From Arthrobacter sp. SPG23 (lineage in GTDB: Bacteria; Actinomycetota; Actinomycetes; Actinomycetales; Micrococcaceae), in contig NZ_JYCN01000026.1 in NCBI RefSeq assembly GCF_000876655.1, forward strand, positions 310,001 through 374,000: a stretch of 64,000 bases of DNA, in the 5' to 3' direction. This document shows, piece after piece, positions 24,248 through 32,965 of the stretch. The notes under the pieces were generated by a model. That model was given only the letters and a program-made list of their open reading frames with translations. It had not been told where the DNA came from and did no database searches. The translations under genes were made by a program, and so were the position numbers. Every line of letters begins with the position of its first letter. The first letter of the stretch is position 1.

Positions 24248-26755
24248 ATGAGCGCATCACCACGCGTTGTCATTATCGGCGCCGGCATTGTCGGAACCAA
24301 CCTTGCCGACGAACTCGCCACCCGCGGCTGGACCAACATCACGGTGGTGGAACAGGGCCCGCTGGAACTTGCCGGCGGCTCCACGTCGCACGCGCCGGGC
24401 CTGGTGTTCCAGAACAACCCGTCACGGACCATGACCGAATTCGCCACCTACACGGTCAACAAGTTCCTCTCCCTGAGCAAGGACGGTGAGTCCTGCTTCA
24501 ACCAGGTGGGCGGCCTGGAACTGGCCACCACCCCCGAGCGCCTGGCCGACCTCAAGCGCAAGATGGGGGTGATGACCTCCTGGGGAGTCGAAAGCCGGAT
24601 CGTCGACGCTGATGAATGCGAAAAGATCTACCCGCTCTTGAACACCGGTAAGCTCACCGGCGGCCGCGAGGTCCTGGGCGGCCTGCTCATCCCCACGGAC
24701 GGGCTGGCCCTGGCTGCCCGTGCCGTGCAGCTGCTGATCGAGCGTTCCCGCGAGCGCGGCGTGACCTACCTCGGCTCCACCGCCGTGACCGGCATAGAAC
24801 AGGCCGGCGGTAAGGTCACCGGCGTCGAAACGGCCGACGGCGTGATCCCGGCGGACATCGTGGTGTCATGCGCAGGTTTCTGGGGCCGTGAACTCGGCAA
24901 GATGGTGGGCCTGGAAGTCCCGTTGCTGCCGCTGGCCCACCAGTACGCCGTCAGCACCCCGCTGCCCGAACTCGAGGGCGTCAACGAGCTCCCCAAGGGC
25001 GCCAGCAAGCCCATCCTGCGCTACCAGGACAAGGACCTGTACTACCGCGAATGGGGCGACCGCATCGGCATCGGCAGCTACGCCCACCGCCCCATGCCGG
25101 CGGACATGTCCGCCCTGCCGAAGGTCTCCGCAGAGGAAATGTCGGACCACCGCATGCCCTCCCGCCTGGAGTTCACCCTGGAAGACTTCCTGCCCGCTTG
25201 GGAGGACAGCCAGGACCTGCTGCCGGCACTGCGTAGCTCCGAGATCCAGGACGGCTTCAACGGCATCTTCTCCTTCACCCCTGACGGCGGCCCGCTCATG
25301 GGCGAGGCGCCCGACCTCGAAGGCCTGTTCGTGGCCGAAGCCGTCTGGGTCACGCACTCGGCCGGCGTGGCCAAGGCCATGGCGGAGCTGCTCGTCGAGG
25401 GCCGTTCCCGCACCGACCTGCACGGCTGCGAGCTCACCCGTTTCGAAAAGGTGCAGACCTCTGACGCCTACGTCAGCGAAACGTCCCAGCAGAACTTCGT
25501 GGAGATCTACGACGTGATGCACCCGCTGCAGCCCAGGGAATCCCCGCGGGACCTTCGGGTCAGCCCGTTCAACGTCCGGCAGAAGGAGCTGGGTGCATTC
25601 TTCCTGGAGTCCGCCGGCTGGGAGCGGCCGCACTGGTTCGAGGCCAACCGCGTCCTGCTCGAGGAGCTTCCCACAGAATGGCAGGCGCCGGAGCGGGACG
25701 AGTGGTCCGCCATGTTCTCGTCCCCCATCTCGGCGGCCGAAGCGTGGAAGACGCGCACCGCCGTCGGACTTTTCGACATGACGCCGCTGAAGCGGCTGTC
25801 CGTTGTGGGGCCTGGGGCCCAGGCTCTGCTGCACCGGCTCAGCACCGGCAACATCGCCAAGAAGCCCGGCGCCGTCACGTACTGCCTGCTGCTGGAGCAC
25901 GACGGCGGCATCCGCAGCGACGTGACCGTCGCCCGGCTCGCTGAGGAACAGTTCCAGCTTGGCGTGAACAGCAATGTGGACTTCGACTACCTCCGGGTCG
26001 AGGCCCGGAAGCAGTCCGCCGCGGATCCGGCCCGGTGGGTGCACGTCTCGGACATCACCGGCAGCACCTGCTGCATCGGGCTCTGGGGGCCGCTGGCACG
26101 CGAGGTGATCGGCAAGCTCAGCACGGACGACCTCTCCAACGAGGGCCTGAAGTACTTCCGCACCAAGGAAATCTCGGTGGGCGGGATCCCCGTCACAGCC
26201 ATGCGGCTCTCCTACGTCGGTGAGCTCGGCTGGGAGCTGTACACCACCGCCGAGTACGGGCTGAAGCTGTGGGACCTGCTGTTCGAGGCCGGCCGGGAAC
26301 ACGGCATCGTCGCGGCCGGGCGCGGCGCGTTCAACAGCATGCGGCTGGAGAAGGGCTACCGGCTGTGGGGTACGGACATGACGTCCGAGCACCACCCGTA
26401 CCAGGCCGGCCTGGGCTTCTCGATCGCCAAGGACAAGACCGGGTTCGTGGGTTGTGAGGCCCTCGCCGCGCGGAAGGAACAGGCCGCGGACAAGGTGCTG
26501 CGGTGCCTGACCGTGGACGACGGCACGTCCCTGGTCCTGGGCAAGGAGCCGGTGTACGTCAACGGCGAAGCTGCCGGATACGTCACCAGCGCCGCCTACG
26601 GCTACTCGGTCCACAAACCCCTTGCGTACGCCTGGCTGCCTGCGTCGGTGTCCGAGGGCGACGCCGTGGAGGTCGAGTACTTCGGGCGGCGCATCGCGGC
26701 CACCGTCTCGGCCGAGCCACTGTTCGACCCCGGCATGGAGCGGCTGCGGGGCTGA
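24248..26755 (+). CDS. dmg: Dimethylglycine oxidase
   Basis: The single-chain bifunctional enzyme of 835 residues converts dimethylglycine to sarcosine with H2O2 and, with tetrahydrofolate, 5,10-methylene-tetrahydrofolate. The N-terminal FAD domain has 'VVIIGAGIVGTNLADELATRG' at 7-27 and 'GGSTSHAPGLVF', whose H48 corresponds to the covalently flavinylated histidine of the family. The C-terminal GcvT-like folate domain starts near residue 500 ('TRTAVGLFDMTPLKRLSVVGPG', 'RLSYVGELGWELYTTAEYG', 'NSMRLEKGYRLWGTDM'). It matches the well-studied Arthrobacter globiformis enzyme closely along its whole length. Start ATG 24248 after CAGGAG; the ORF's longer frame lies in purU. Confidence 0.96.
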   Translation: MSASPRVVIIGAGIVGTNLADELATRGWTNITVVEQGPLELAGGSTSHAPGLVFQNNPSRTMTEFATYTVNKFLSLSKDGESCFNQVGGLELATTPERLADLKRKMGVMTSWGVESRIVDADECEKIYPLLNTGKLTGGREVLGGLLIPTDGLALAARAVQLLIERSRERGVTYLGSTAVTGIEQAGGKVTGVETADGVIPADIVVSCAGFWGRELGKMVGLEVPLLPLAHQYAVSTPLPELEGVNELPKGASKPILRYQDKDLYYREWGDRIGIGSYAHRPMPADMSALPKVSAEEMSDHRMPSRLEFTLEDFLPAWEDSQDLLPALRSSEIQDGFNGIFSFTPDGGPLMGEAPDLEGLFVAEAVWVTHSAGVAKAMAELLVEGRSRTDLHGCELTRFEKVQTSDAYVSETSQQNFVEIYDVMHPLQPRESPRDLRVSPFNVRQKELGAFFLESAGWERPHWFEANRVLLEELPTEWQAPERDEWSAMFSSPISAAEAWKTRTAVGLFDMTPLKRLSVVGPGAQALLHRLSTGNIAKKPGAVTYCLLLEHDGGIRSDVTVARLAEEQFQLGVNSNVDFDYLRVEARKQSAADPARWVHVSDITGSTCCIGLWGPLAREVIGKLSTDDLSNEGLKYFRTKEISVGGIPVTAMRLSYVGELGWELYTTAEYGLKLWDLLFEAGREHGIVAAGRGAFNSMRLEKGYRLWGTDMTSEHHPYQAGLGFSIAKDKTGFVGCEALAARKEQAADKVLRCLTVDDGTSLVLGKEPVYVNGEAAGYVTSAAYGYSVHKPLAYAWLPASVSEGDAVEVEYFGRRIAATVSAEPLFDPGMERLRG

Positions 26756-26796
26756 CGGCCGGCGGCCGGCGGCCGTCCTGACCCTCTTTTACGCCG

Positions 26797-26841
26797 GAAC
26801 GACGGCGACACACCGGTGAGCCCGGAGTGTCGCCGTCGTTC
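26797..26841. terminator. Long hairpin between convergent genes
   Basis: GAACGACGGCGACAC (26797-26811) pairs perfectly with 26827-26841 across a 15-base loop. It lies between dimethylglycine oxidase and the convergent small gene at 26881, so it could end both transcripts. It is followed by TCGGTTTAAAT but not by a true T-tract. Confidence 0.7.
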
Positions 26842-26880
26842 TCGGTTTAAATCGGGTCAGGAGGGCTTGCGGAAAAGTGC

Positions 26881-27168
26881 TTAGCCCGCCGCGTAGGCGT
26901 CCGTTTCGCGCTGCAGGCGCCGGGTGATCAGCTCCACCCGCCGGGACATCAGGGTGCCCACCTGGAGCCGGTCGCCGGGCCAGCTGGAAGCCTCCCGTGA
27001 GTCCTCGAGCGCTTTGGCCAGGGCCCGGGAAAGGTAATAGACCTTCCAGGCGTGCTTCGCGTAGTGGATGGCCCGCCTCTTGTACCCGGGGGCTTCCCGC
27101 ACCAGTCCGACGGCGGCCCGCGCCAGGGCTTCACCCAGCAGTTTTTCCCCGCTTTGAATTCTTTGCAT
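26881..27168 (-). CDS. Small conserved-looking protein, function unknown
   Basis: The 95-residue protein starts at ATG 27168 with GAAGG upstream; an ATG 15 bases earlier (27183) is also possible. It is basic and helical ('LLGEALARAAVGLVREAPGYKRRAIHYAKHAWKVYYLSRALAKAL'), without signal peptide or membrane helix. No motif that I recognise is visible. It is divergent from the GH13 gene. Confidence 0.6.
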   Translation of the reverse strand: MQRIQSGEKLLGEALARAAVGLVREAPGYKRRAIHYAKHAWKVYYLSRALAKALEDSREASSWPGDRLQVGTLMSRRVELITRRLQRETDAYAAG

Positions 27169-27334
27169 GCGGACCTTCACCATCCCCGGTGCGCAAACTG
27201 ACTCGTACTTGACCGTTCCCTTCGAGTGTGGCGAACGTAGCTCAGCGTCAGGTCAAAGAAATGCAAGGATTTGCTCAAGGTCCGGCCAGGGAGCTGACCG
27301 AGTATGTTGGGAAGCTGAGGAAAGGTGGATCACC

Positions 27335-28735
27335 ATGACGGAGCCGAACTGGGTCCAACACGCTATCTGGTGGCAGGTCTACCCGATCGGCTTCGTCGGT
27401 GCCGAGCAGACTGCCGCGGAGCTAGCGTCCAAGGAGCAGGGCCGGCCGGTGGTGCACCGGCTGGGCCAGCTGGTTCCCTGGCTGGACTACGTGGTGGAAC
27501 TCGGAGCTTCCGGTCTCGCGCTGGGGCCTGTCTTCGCCTCGGAGACCCACGGCTACGACACCACGGACTACTTCCGCATCGACCCCCGGCTGGGCGACGA
27601 CGCGGACTTTGACGAGCTCATCGCCCAGTGCCACGCCCGTGGACTGAAGGTCCTGCTCGACGGCGTCTTCAATCACGTGGGGCGCAGCTTCGGGGCGTTC
27701 CAGGCTGTGCTCAGCGACGGCCCGGAAGCCCCGTCCGCGTCGTGGTTCCGCCTTCGGTGGCCGGACTCCGGATGGACGCCGGGGACCGAGCCTGGCTACG
27801 AGGATTTCGAGGGCCACCATCATCTGGTGGCGCTCAACCACGACGAACCGGGAGTCGCCGCCCTGGTCACGGACGTGATGAAGCACTGGCTGGCCCGGGG
27901 AGCGGACGGCTGGCGGCTGGACGCGGCGTACGCTGTGCCGCCGTCGTTCTGGGCCCCGGTGCTGGCGGAGGTGCGCCGCGACTATCCGGCCTCCTACTTC
28001 GTGGGCGAGTACATCCACGGCGACTTCGCCGGCGAAGTGGAGCGGAGCAGCCTGGACTCGGTCACGCAGTACGAACTGTGGAAGGCCGTCTGGAGTTCAC
28101 TCAACGACGCCAACTTCTACGAACTCGCGTCCGCGCTCGAGCGGCACAACGGGTTCCTGGACACCTTCGTGCCGCTCACCTTCGTAGGCAACCACGACGT
28201 CACCCGCCTGGCCAGCAAGCTGGCGAACCCGGACCAGCTGGCGCTGGCGCTCACCGTCCTGATGACCGTGGGCGGGACACCGTGCATCTACTACGGCGAT
28301 GAGCAGGCCTTCCGCGGCATCAAGGAGGACCGCGCCGGCGGAGATGACGCGGTCCGTCCGGCGTTTCCGGCCGGCCCCGCAGACCTGGCGGGCACCGGCT
28401 GGCCGGTCTACCACCTGCACCAGGAACTGATCAGCCTCCGACGGCGCCACGCCTGGCTGCACCGGGCCCGCACCACGGTCCTGACGCTCACCAACGAGCA
28501 CCTGGTCTACCAGGTCCGGGCCGACGGCGGCGCAGGGGACGCCAGCGCGCTGACGGGCGGCGGTGGAGCCGAGGGCGGCGCGCTGACGGTCGCGCTGAAC
28601 CTTTCCGGCACGCCTGCGGACCTGCCAGTGCCGGCAGGGTCGGGCACGCTCGTGGCCGGGCGGGCCCACCGGCATCCGGAACGGGACGCCGTGGCCCTGC
28701 CCGGCTACGGGTGGGCGGTGCTCGGAGGCAGCTAG
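27335..28735 (+). CDS. GH13 alpha-amylase-family protein
   Basis: The 466-residue cytoplasmic TIM-barrel glycosidase or transglycosidase shows the four conserved regions of the family: 'DGVFNHVG' (I), 'GWRLDAAY' (II, nucleophile Asp), 'FVGEYIHGD' (III, acid/base Glu) and 'FVGNHDVTR' (IV). It starts 'MTEPNWVQHAIWWQVYPIGF' at 27335 after GAGGAAAGG, and the longer frame is rejected. It lacks a signal peptide, so it acts on internal alpha-glucans or disaccharides. The exact specificity (neopullulanase, glucosidase or trehalose-related) cannot be told. It is not obviously linked to the amine pathway, except that trehalose and betaine are both osmolytes. Confidence 0.88.
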   Translation: MTEPNWVQHAIWWQVYPIGFVGAEQTAAELASKEQGRPVVHRLGQLVPWLDYVVELGASGLALGPVFASETHGYDTTDYFRIDPRLGDDADFDELIAQCHARGLKVLLDGVFNHVGRSFGAFQAVLSDGPEAPSASWFRLRWPDSGWTPGTEPGYEDFEGHHHLVALNHDEPGVAALVTDVMKHWLARGADGWRLDAAYAVPPSFWAPVLAEVRRDYPASYFVGEYIHGDFAGEVERSSLDSVTQYELWKAVWSSLNDANFYELASALERHNGFLDTFVPLTFVGNHDVTRLASKLANPDQLALALTVLMTVGGTPCIYYGDEQAFRGIKEDRAGGDDAVRPAFPAGPADLAGTGWPVYHLHQELISLRRRHAWLHRARTTVLTLTNEHLVYQVRADGGAGDASALTGGGGAEGGALTVALNLSGTPADLPVPAGSGTLVAGRAHRHPERDAVALPGYGWAVLGGS

Positions 28736-28756
28736 CCGTCCTGGCCGGGGCCTGTC

Positions 28757-31156
28757 CTAGCCGACCGACGCCGGCTGGGCCGCCGCGCCTTCAGGGTGCG
28801 GCGTTGCTGCCTCGCTGCGTTCAGCCGGGGCGTCCGCTGCTGCTTCCGCTGGGTGCGGCACAAACCGGACGAACATGGCCTTGAACCCTGGGGTGTTTGA
28901 TACCCGGGCCACGTTCTCCTTGTGCACCAGGGCGTTGGCCTCCGGGAAGTACGCCGCGGCGCAGCCCTTGGCCGTCGGGTAGGCCACCAGCCGGAACTTG
29001 TCCGCCTGCCGGTCGTTCCCGCGGAATGTGCTCACCACGTCCACCAGATCCCGGTCCTGGAAGCCGAGTTCGGCCAGGTCCTCCGGATGCACCAGGATCA
29101 CCCGGCGGCCGTCCGAAATGCCGCGGTACCGGTCATCCACGCCGTAGAACGTGGTGTTGTACTGGTCGTGGCTGCGGATGGTCTGGAGCACCAGGTGGCC
29201 CGCCGGCGGGGTCAGGTACTCCAGCGGGCTGACCGTGAAGCGTCCGCGCCCGATGTCCGTTTTGAACGACCGGGTGTCCCGCGGCGGGTTGGGCAGCACA
29301 AAGCCGTTCTTGGTCCGGACGCGCTGGTTGAAGTCCTGGAAACCCGGGATGACCCGGGAGATGTGGTCCCGGACCACGTCGTAGTCCGCGGCCATGGCCT
29401 TCCAGTCCACCGGGTGGTCCGCGCCGAAGGTGGCGTCAGCCATCCGGGCGATGATCACCGGCTCAGCGAGCAGGTGCTCTGACACCGGGTGGAGCCTGCC
29501 CTGGGTGGAGTGGACCACGGACATGGAGTCCTCCACGGACAGGAACTGGGCGCCGCCCGGGTGCTTGTCGTCCTTGTCCGTCCGGCCCAGCGTGGGCAGG
29601 ATGAGCGACGTGCGGCCGTGAACCACGTGGGACCGGTTGGGCTTGGTGGATACGTGAACCGTCAGGCCGATCCGCTGCATCCCGGCCTCCAGGGTCTCGG
29701 TGTCGGAGCAGGCCAGGGAGAAGTTGCCGCCCATGGACACGAAAACGTCCACGTCGTCGCGTTCGAAGGCCTCCATCGCCTCCACGGCGTCGTAACCGTG
29801 GCCGCGCGGTGACTGGATTTTGAACTCCTTATCCAGTGCTTCGAGGAGCCATTCCTTCGGCTTCTCCCAGATGCCCATGGTCCGGTCGCCCTGGACGTTG
29901 GAGTGTCCGCGGACCGGGCAGGCCCCGGCGCCGGGCTTGCCGAAGTTGCCCTGCAGGAGCAGGACGTTGACCATTTCCTTGATGGTGTCCACCGAGTGGG
30001 GCTGCTGCGTGACGCCGAGTGCCCAGCAGAAGATGGTGGCCTTGGACCGGATCAGCATGCCGGCCACGTCCTCGATCTGCGTCCGGGCCAGGCCGGTGGC
30101 CTTCTCGGTCTCGTCCCAGTCCAGTTCCCGGCGGGCGTCACGGTAGGCGTCGAAGCCGTCCGTCTGCGCGTCGACGAAGGAACGGTCGACGACGGTGCCC
30201 GGGTTCCGCTCTTCCTCCGCCAGGAGCAGGTGGCCCAGGGCCTGGAACAGTGCCAGGTCCCCGCCCACCTTGATCTGCAGGTATTCGTCGGCCAGCGGGG
30301 TGCCGTGTCCCACCACCCCGGAGACGGTCTGCGGGTCCTTGAAGTTGAACAGGCCGGCCTCCGGCAGCGGGTTCACCGCCACCACCTTGCCGCCCTTGTC
30401 CTTGCACTCCTTCAGGGCAGACAGCATCCGGGGATGGTTGGTGCCGGGATTCTGTCCGACGACGAAGATGAGCTCGGAATCGTGGATGTCATCCAGCGAG
30501 ACGGTGCCCTTGCCGATGCCGATGGTCGGGTTCAGCGCTGACCCGGAGGATTCGTGGCACATGTTCGAGCAGTCCGGCAGGTTGTTGGTGCCCAGGGCCC
30601 GCGCGAACAGCTGGTACATGAACGCCGTCTCGTTGGCGGTGCGCCCCGAGGTGTAGAAAACGCAGCGGTCCGGCGTGCTGGCCCGGATGTGTTCGCCGAT
30701 CAGCTCGAAGGCGTCCGCCCAGGAGATCGGCGAGTAGTGGGTCTCCCCTTCGCGGATCACCATCGGTTCGCTGAGCCTGCCCTGGTTTCCCAGCCAGTAC
30801 TCGGTCTTACCCCTCAGCTCCGCGATGGAATGACGGGCCCAGAACTCGGCGCCGACCGTCCTGAGGGTGCTCTCCTCTGCCACGGCTTTGGCGCCGTTCT
30901 CGCAGAACTCCGCCGTCTTGCGCTTCTTGTCCGATTCCGGCCAGGCGCACCCGGGGCAGTCGAAGCCGCCGCGCTGGTTCAGCCGGAGCAGCGAATGGGC
31001 CGTCCGGGACACCCCGGCCTGCGCCACGGCGCGCTCCAGCGCCACCATCACCGCTTTGACGCCGGCCGCTTCCCTCTTCGGCGGGTGGACTTCGAGCTGG
31101 TCCTCGTTGATATCCGCAACCGGGGCCGGCTGCCTGCCGAACCTGGGAGTTTTCAC
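28757..31156 (-). CDS. FdhF/YdeP-family molybdopterin oxidoreductase, probable formate dehydrogenase
   Basis: The 799-residue protein belongs to the FdhF/YdeP (TIGR01701-type) molybdopterin family: 'RGGFDCPGCAWPESDKKRKTAEFCENGAKAV' near 65, 'PISWADAFELIGEHI', 'YTSGRTANETAFMYQLFARALGTNN', 'CHESSGSALNPTIGIGKGTV', and a C-terminal dinucleotide-binding domain. It starts with GTG overlapping the MBL gene stop, so it is the third gene of mscR-mbl-fdhF. It probably oxidises the formate made there and by PurU to CO2. The electron acceptor is unknown and no fdhD gene is near. The molybdate importer at the right edge would supply its metal. Confidence 0.85.
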   Translation of the reverse strand: MKTPRFGRQPAPVADINEDQLEVHPPKREAAGVKAVMVALERAVAQAGVSRTAHSLLRLNQRGGFDCPGCAWPESDKKRKTAEFCENGAKAVAEESTLRTVGAEFWARHSIAELRGKTEYWLGNQGRLSEPMVIREGETHYSPISWADAFELIGEHIRASTPDRCVFYTSGRTANETAFMYQLFARALGTNNLPDCSNMCHESSGSALNPTIGIGKGTVSLDDIHDSELIFVVGQNPGTNHPRMLSALKECKDKGGKVVAVNPLPEAGLFNFKDPQTVSGVVGHGTPLADEYLQIKVGGDLALFQALGHLLLAEEERNPGTVVDRSFVDAQTDGFDAYRDARRELDWDETEKATGLARTQIEDVAGMLIRSKATIFCWALGVTQQPHSVDTIKEMVNVLLLQGNFGKPGAGACPVRGHSNVQGDRTMGIWEKPKEWLLEALDKEFKIQSPRGHGYDAVEAMEAFERDDVDVFVSMGGNFSLACSDTETLEAGMQRIGLTVHVSTKPNRSHVVHGRTSLILPTLGRTDKDDKHPGGAQFLSVEDSMSVVHSTQGRLHPVSEHLLAEPVIIARMADATFGADHPVDWKAMAADYDVVRDHISRVIPGFQDFNQRVRTKNGFVLPNPPRDTRSFKTDIGRGRFTVSPLEYLTPPAGHLVLQTIRSHDQYNTTFYGVDDRYRGISDGRRVILVHPEDLAELGFQDRDLVDVVSTFRGNDRQADKFRLVAYPTAKGCAAAYFPEANALVHKENVARVSNTPGFKAMFVRFVPHPAEAAADAPAERSEAATPHPEGAAAQPASVG

Positions 31157-31773
31157 TGGTCTACCTTGGCCAGAGTCTCGCGTTCGGCCCCGATGGTGGT
31201 GTTGTCGCCGTGGCCGGTCCGGACCACCGTAGCGGCGGGCAGCGTCAGCAGCCGGTCGCGGATGGAGGCGAGGATGGTGGGGTAGTCACTGTAGGACCTG
31301 CCCGTGGCGCCCGGACCGCCGTTGAACAGCGTGTCTCCGGTGAACACCGTCCCCTGCTCCTCGAGCTGGAAGCAGGTGGATCCCGGCGAGTGGCCCGGGG
31401 TGTGGAGGGCACGCAGGGTGGCCCCGCCCACCTGGAACACGTCTCCGTCTGCGAGGAAGCGGTCCGGCTTAACGTCCGGATAGACCTGCTCCCACAGCAC
31501 CAGGTCGTCAGGGTGCAGGTAGATCGGCGCGTCCACGGCCTCGGCCACGGCACGCGCCGCCCCGATGTGGTCGTTGTGGGCGTGCGTGAGCAGGATGGCC
31601 AGGACCTTCCGGCCGCGGACCTGGCGGATGATCGCTTCCGCGTCATGCGGGGAGTCGATGATCACGCATTCGTCCTCGTTCCCCACGATCCAGACGTTGT
31701 TGTCCACATCCCAGGTGCCGCCGTCGAGCGAAAACGTCCCTGAGGTGACCAGGTTCTCGATGGTGACGCTCAT
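31153..31773 (-). CDS. MBL-fold hydrolase, candidate S-formylmycothiol hydrolase
   Basis: The 206-residue metallo-beta-lactamase-fold protein has the zinc signature 'LLTHAHNDHIGAARAVAE' and downstream metal ligands in 'HTPGHSPGSTCF' and 'VFTGDTLFNGG'. It lies between mscR and fdhF with ATGA/GTGA overlaps on both sides. In many actinobacteria this gene follows mscR and is proposed to split S-formylmycothiol to formate and mycothiol. That role is inferred from context. It is related to glyoxalase II. Confidence 0.85.
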   Translation of the reverse strand: MSVTIENLVTSGTFSLDGGTWDVDNNVWIVGNEDECVIIDSPHDAEAIIRQVRGRKVLAILLTHAHNDHIGAARAVAEAVDAPIYLHPDDLVLWEQVYPDVKPDRFLADGDVFQVGGATLRALHTPGHSPGSTCFQLEEQGTVFTGDTLFNGGPGATGRSYSDYPTILASIRDRLLTLPAATVVRTGHGDNTTIGAERETLAKVDQ

Positions 31774-32906
31774 ACAGCGGCCGCTTCCGTGGCGGTGGCG
31801 CCTGCGGTTTCAGCGGCCGGGCGGATCTCCACCACGGAACGCAGCACTTTGCCTTCATGCATCTTGTCGAAAGCCTCGTCCACCTGGTCGATGGTGATGC
31901 GTTCGCTAACAAAGGCGTCCAGGTCCAGGTTGCCCAGCTTGTACTGCTGCACCAGCATCGGGAAGTCGCGGGAGGGCAGGCAGTCGCCGTACCAGGACGA
32001 CTTCAGGGATCCACCCCGGCCAAAAACATCCAGCAATGGCAGCTCGAGCTTCATGTCCGGCGTCGGGACGCCCACCAGCACCACGCGGCCGGCGAGGTCG
32101 CGTGCGTAGAACGCCTGCTTGTACGTTTCGGGGCGGCCCACCGCTTCAATCACGACGTCCGCACCGTTGCCGCCCGTCAGTGCCCGGATGGCCTCGACGG
32201 GATCTTCCTTGCTGGAATCCACGCCGTGGGTGGCGCCGAGGGCCTTGGCCATTTCCACCTTGTTGGCGTCGATATCCACCGCGATGATCGTGGTGGCGCC
32301 GGCGAGCTTTGCGCCCGCAATGGCGGCGATGCCCACGCCGCCGCAGCCGATCACGGCGACGGATTCGCCGCGCTTGACCTCACCGGTGTTGATGGCGGCG
32401 CCAATACCTGCCATGACGCCGCAGCCGAGGAGCCCGACGGCGGCCGGATCGGCGTCGTCGTCAACTTTGGTGCACTGCCCGGCGGCGACGAGCGTCTTCT
32501 CCGCGAACGCGCCGATGCCCAGCGCGGGCGAGAGTTCCGTGCCGTCTTCGAGGGTCATCTTCTGCGTCGCGTTATGCGTGTTGAAGCAGTACTGCGGCTG
32601 GCCCTTGGCGCAGGCGCGGCATTCGCCGCACACAGCCCGCCAGTTCAGGATCACGCGGTCGCCGGGGGCCACCTGGGTGACGTCCGGCCCGACGGCGCTG
32701 ACCACGCCGGTGGCCTCATGGCCCAGCAGGATGGGGAAATCGTCCGTGATTCCGCCCTGCTTGTAGTGCAGGTCCGTGTGGCAGACGCCGCAGGTGAGGA
32801 TATCCACCAATGCCTCGCCCGGTCCCGGATCCGGTACCAGGATGGTCTCCACCGAGACCGGAGCATTCTTTTCCTTAACGACGACGGCTTTGACTTTGTG
32901 AACCAT
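31770..32906 (-). CDS. mscR: S-(hydroxymethyl)mycothiol dehydrogenase
   Basis: Mycothiol-dependent formaldehyde dehydrogenase of the zinc alcohol dehydrogenase family, 378 residues. The catalytic zinc ligands are in 'CGVCHTDLHYKQGG' and 'LLGHEATGVVSAVG', a structural zinc site in 'CGECRACAKGQPQYC', and NAD binding in 'VIGCGGVGIAAIAGAKLAG'. It starts at ATG 32906 with GGAAAGGAAC upstream (the 16-codon longer frame is rejected). The chemistry removes formaldehyde released by betaine demethylation. It is co-transcribed with the hydrolase and formate dehydrogenase. Confidence 0.94.
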   Translation of the reverse strand: MVHKVKAVVVKEKNAPVSVETILVPDPGPGEALVDILTCGVCHTDLHYKQGGITDDFPILLGHEATGVVSAVGPDVTQVAPGDRVILNWRAVCGECRACAKGQPQYCFNTHNATQKMTLEDGTELSPALGIGAFAEKTLVAAGQCTKVDDDADPAAVGLLGCGVMAGIGAAINTGEVKRGESVAVIGCGGVGIAAIAGAKLAGATTIIAVDIDANKVEMAKALGATHGVDSSKEDPVEAIRALTGGNGADVVIEAVGRPETYKQAFYARDLAGRVVLVGVPTPDMKLELPLLDVFGRGGSLKSSWYGDCLPSRDFPMLVQQYKLGNLDLDAFVSERITIDQVDEAFDKMHEGKVLRSVVEIRPAAETAGATATEAAAV

Positions 32907-32965
32907 GATTCTTGTGTTCCTTTCCTGAGCCCGGGGGCTCGCTCGCAACGGCACCCACTGCCAAT

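Noticed and set aside
26756..26776. GGCCGGC tandem-like run after dimethylglycine oxidase considered as a mobile element end
   Set aside because: Only a short GC-rich simple repeat with no transposase or flanking duplication.
30554..31285. Plus-strand frame over the FdhF-like gene
   Set aside because: No motif and no start signal; opposite strand has a complete molybdoenzyme.
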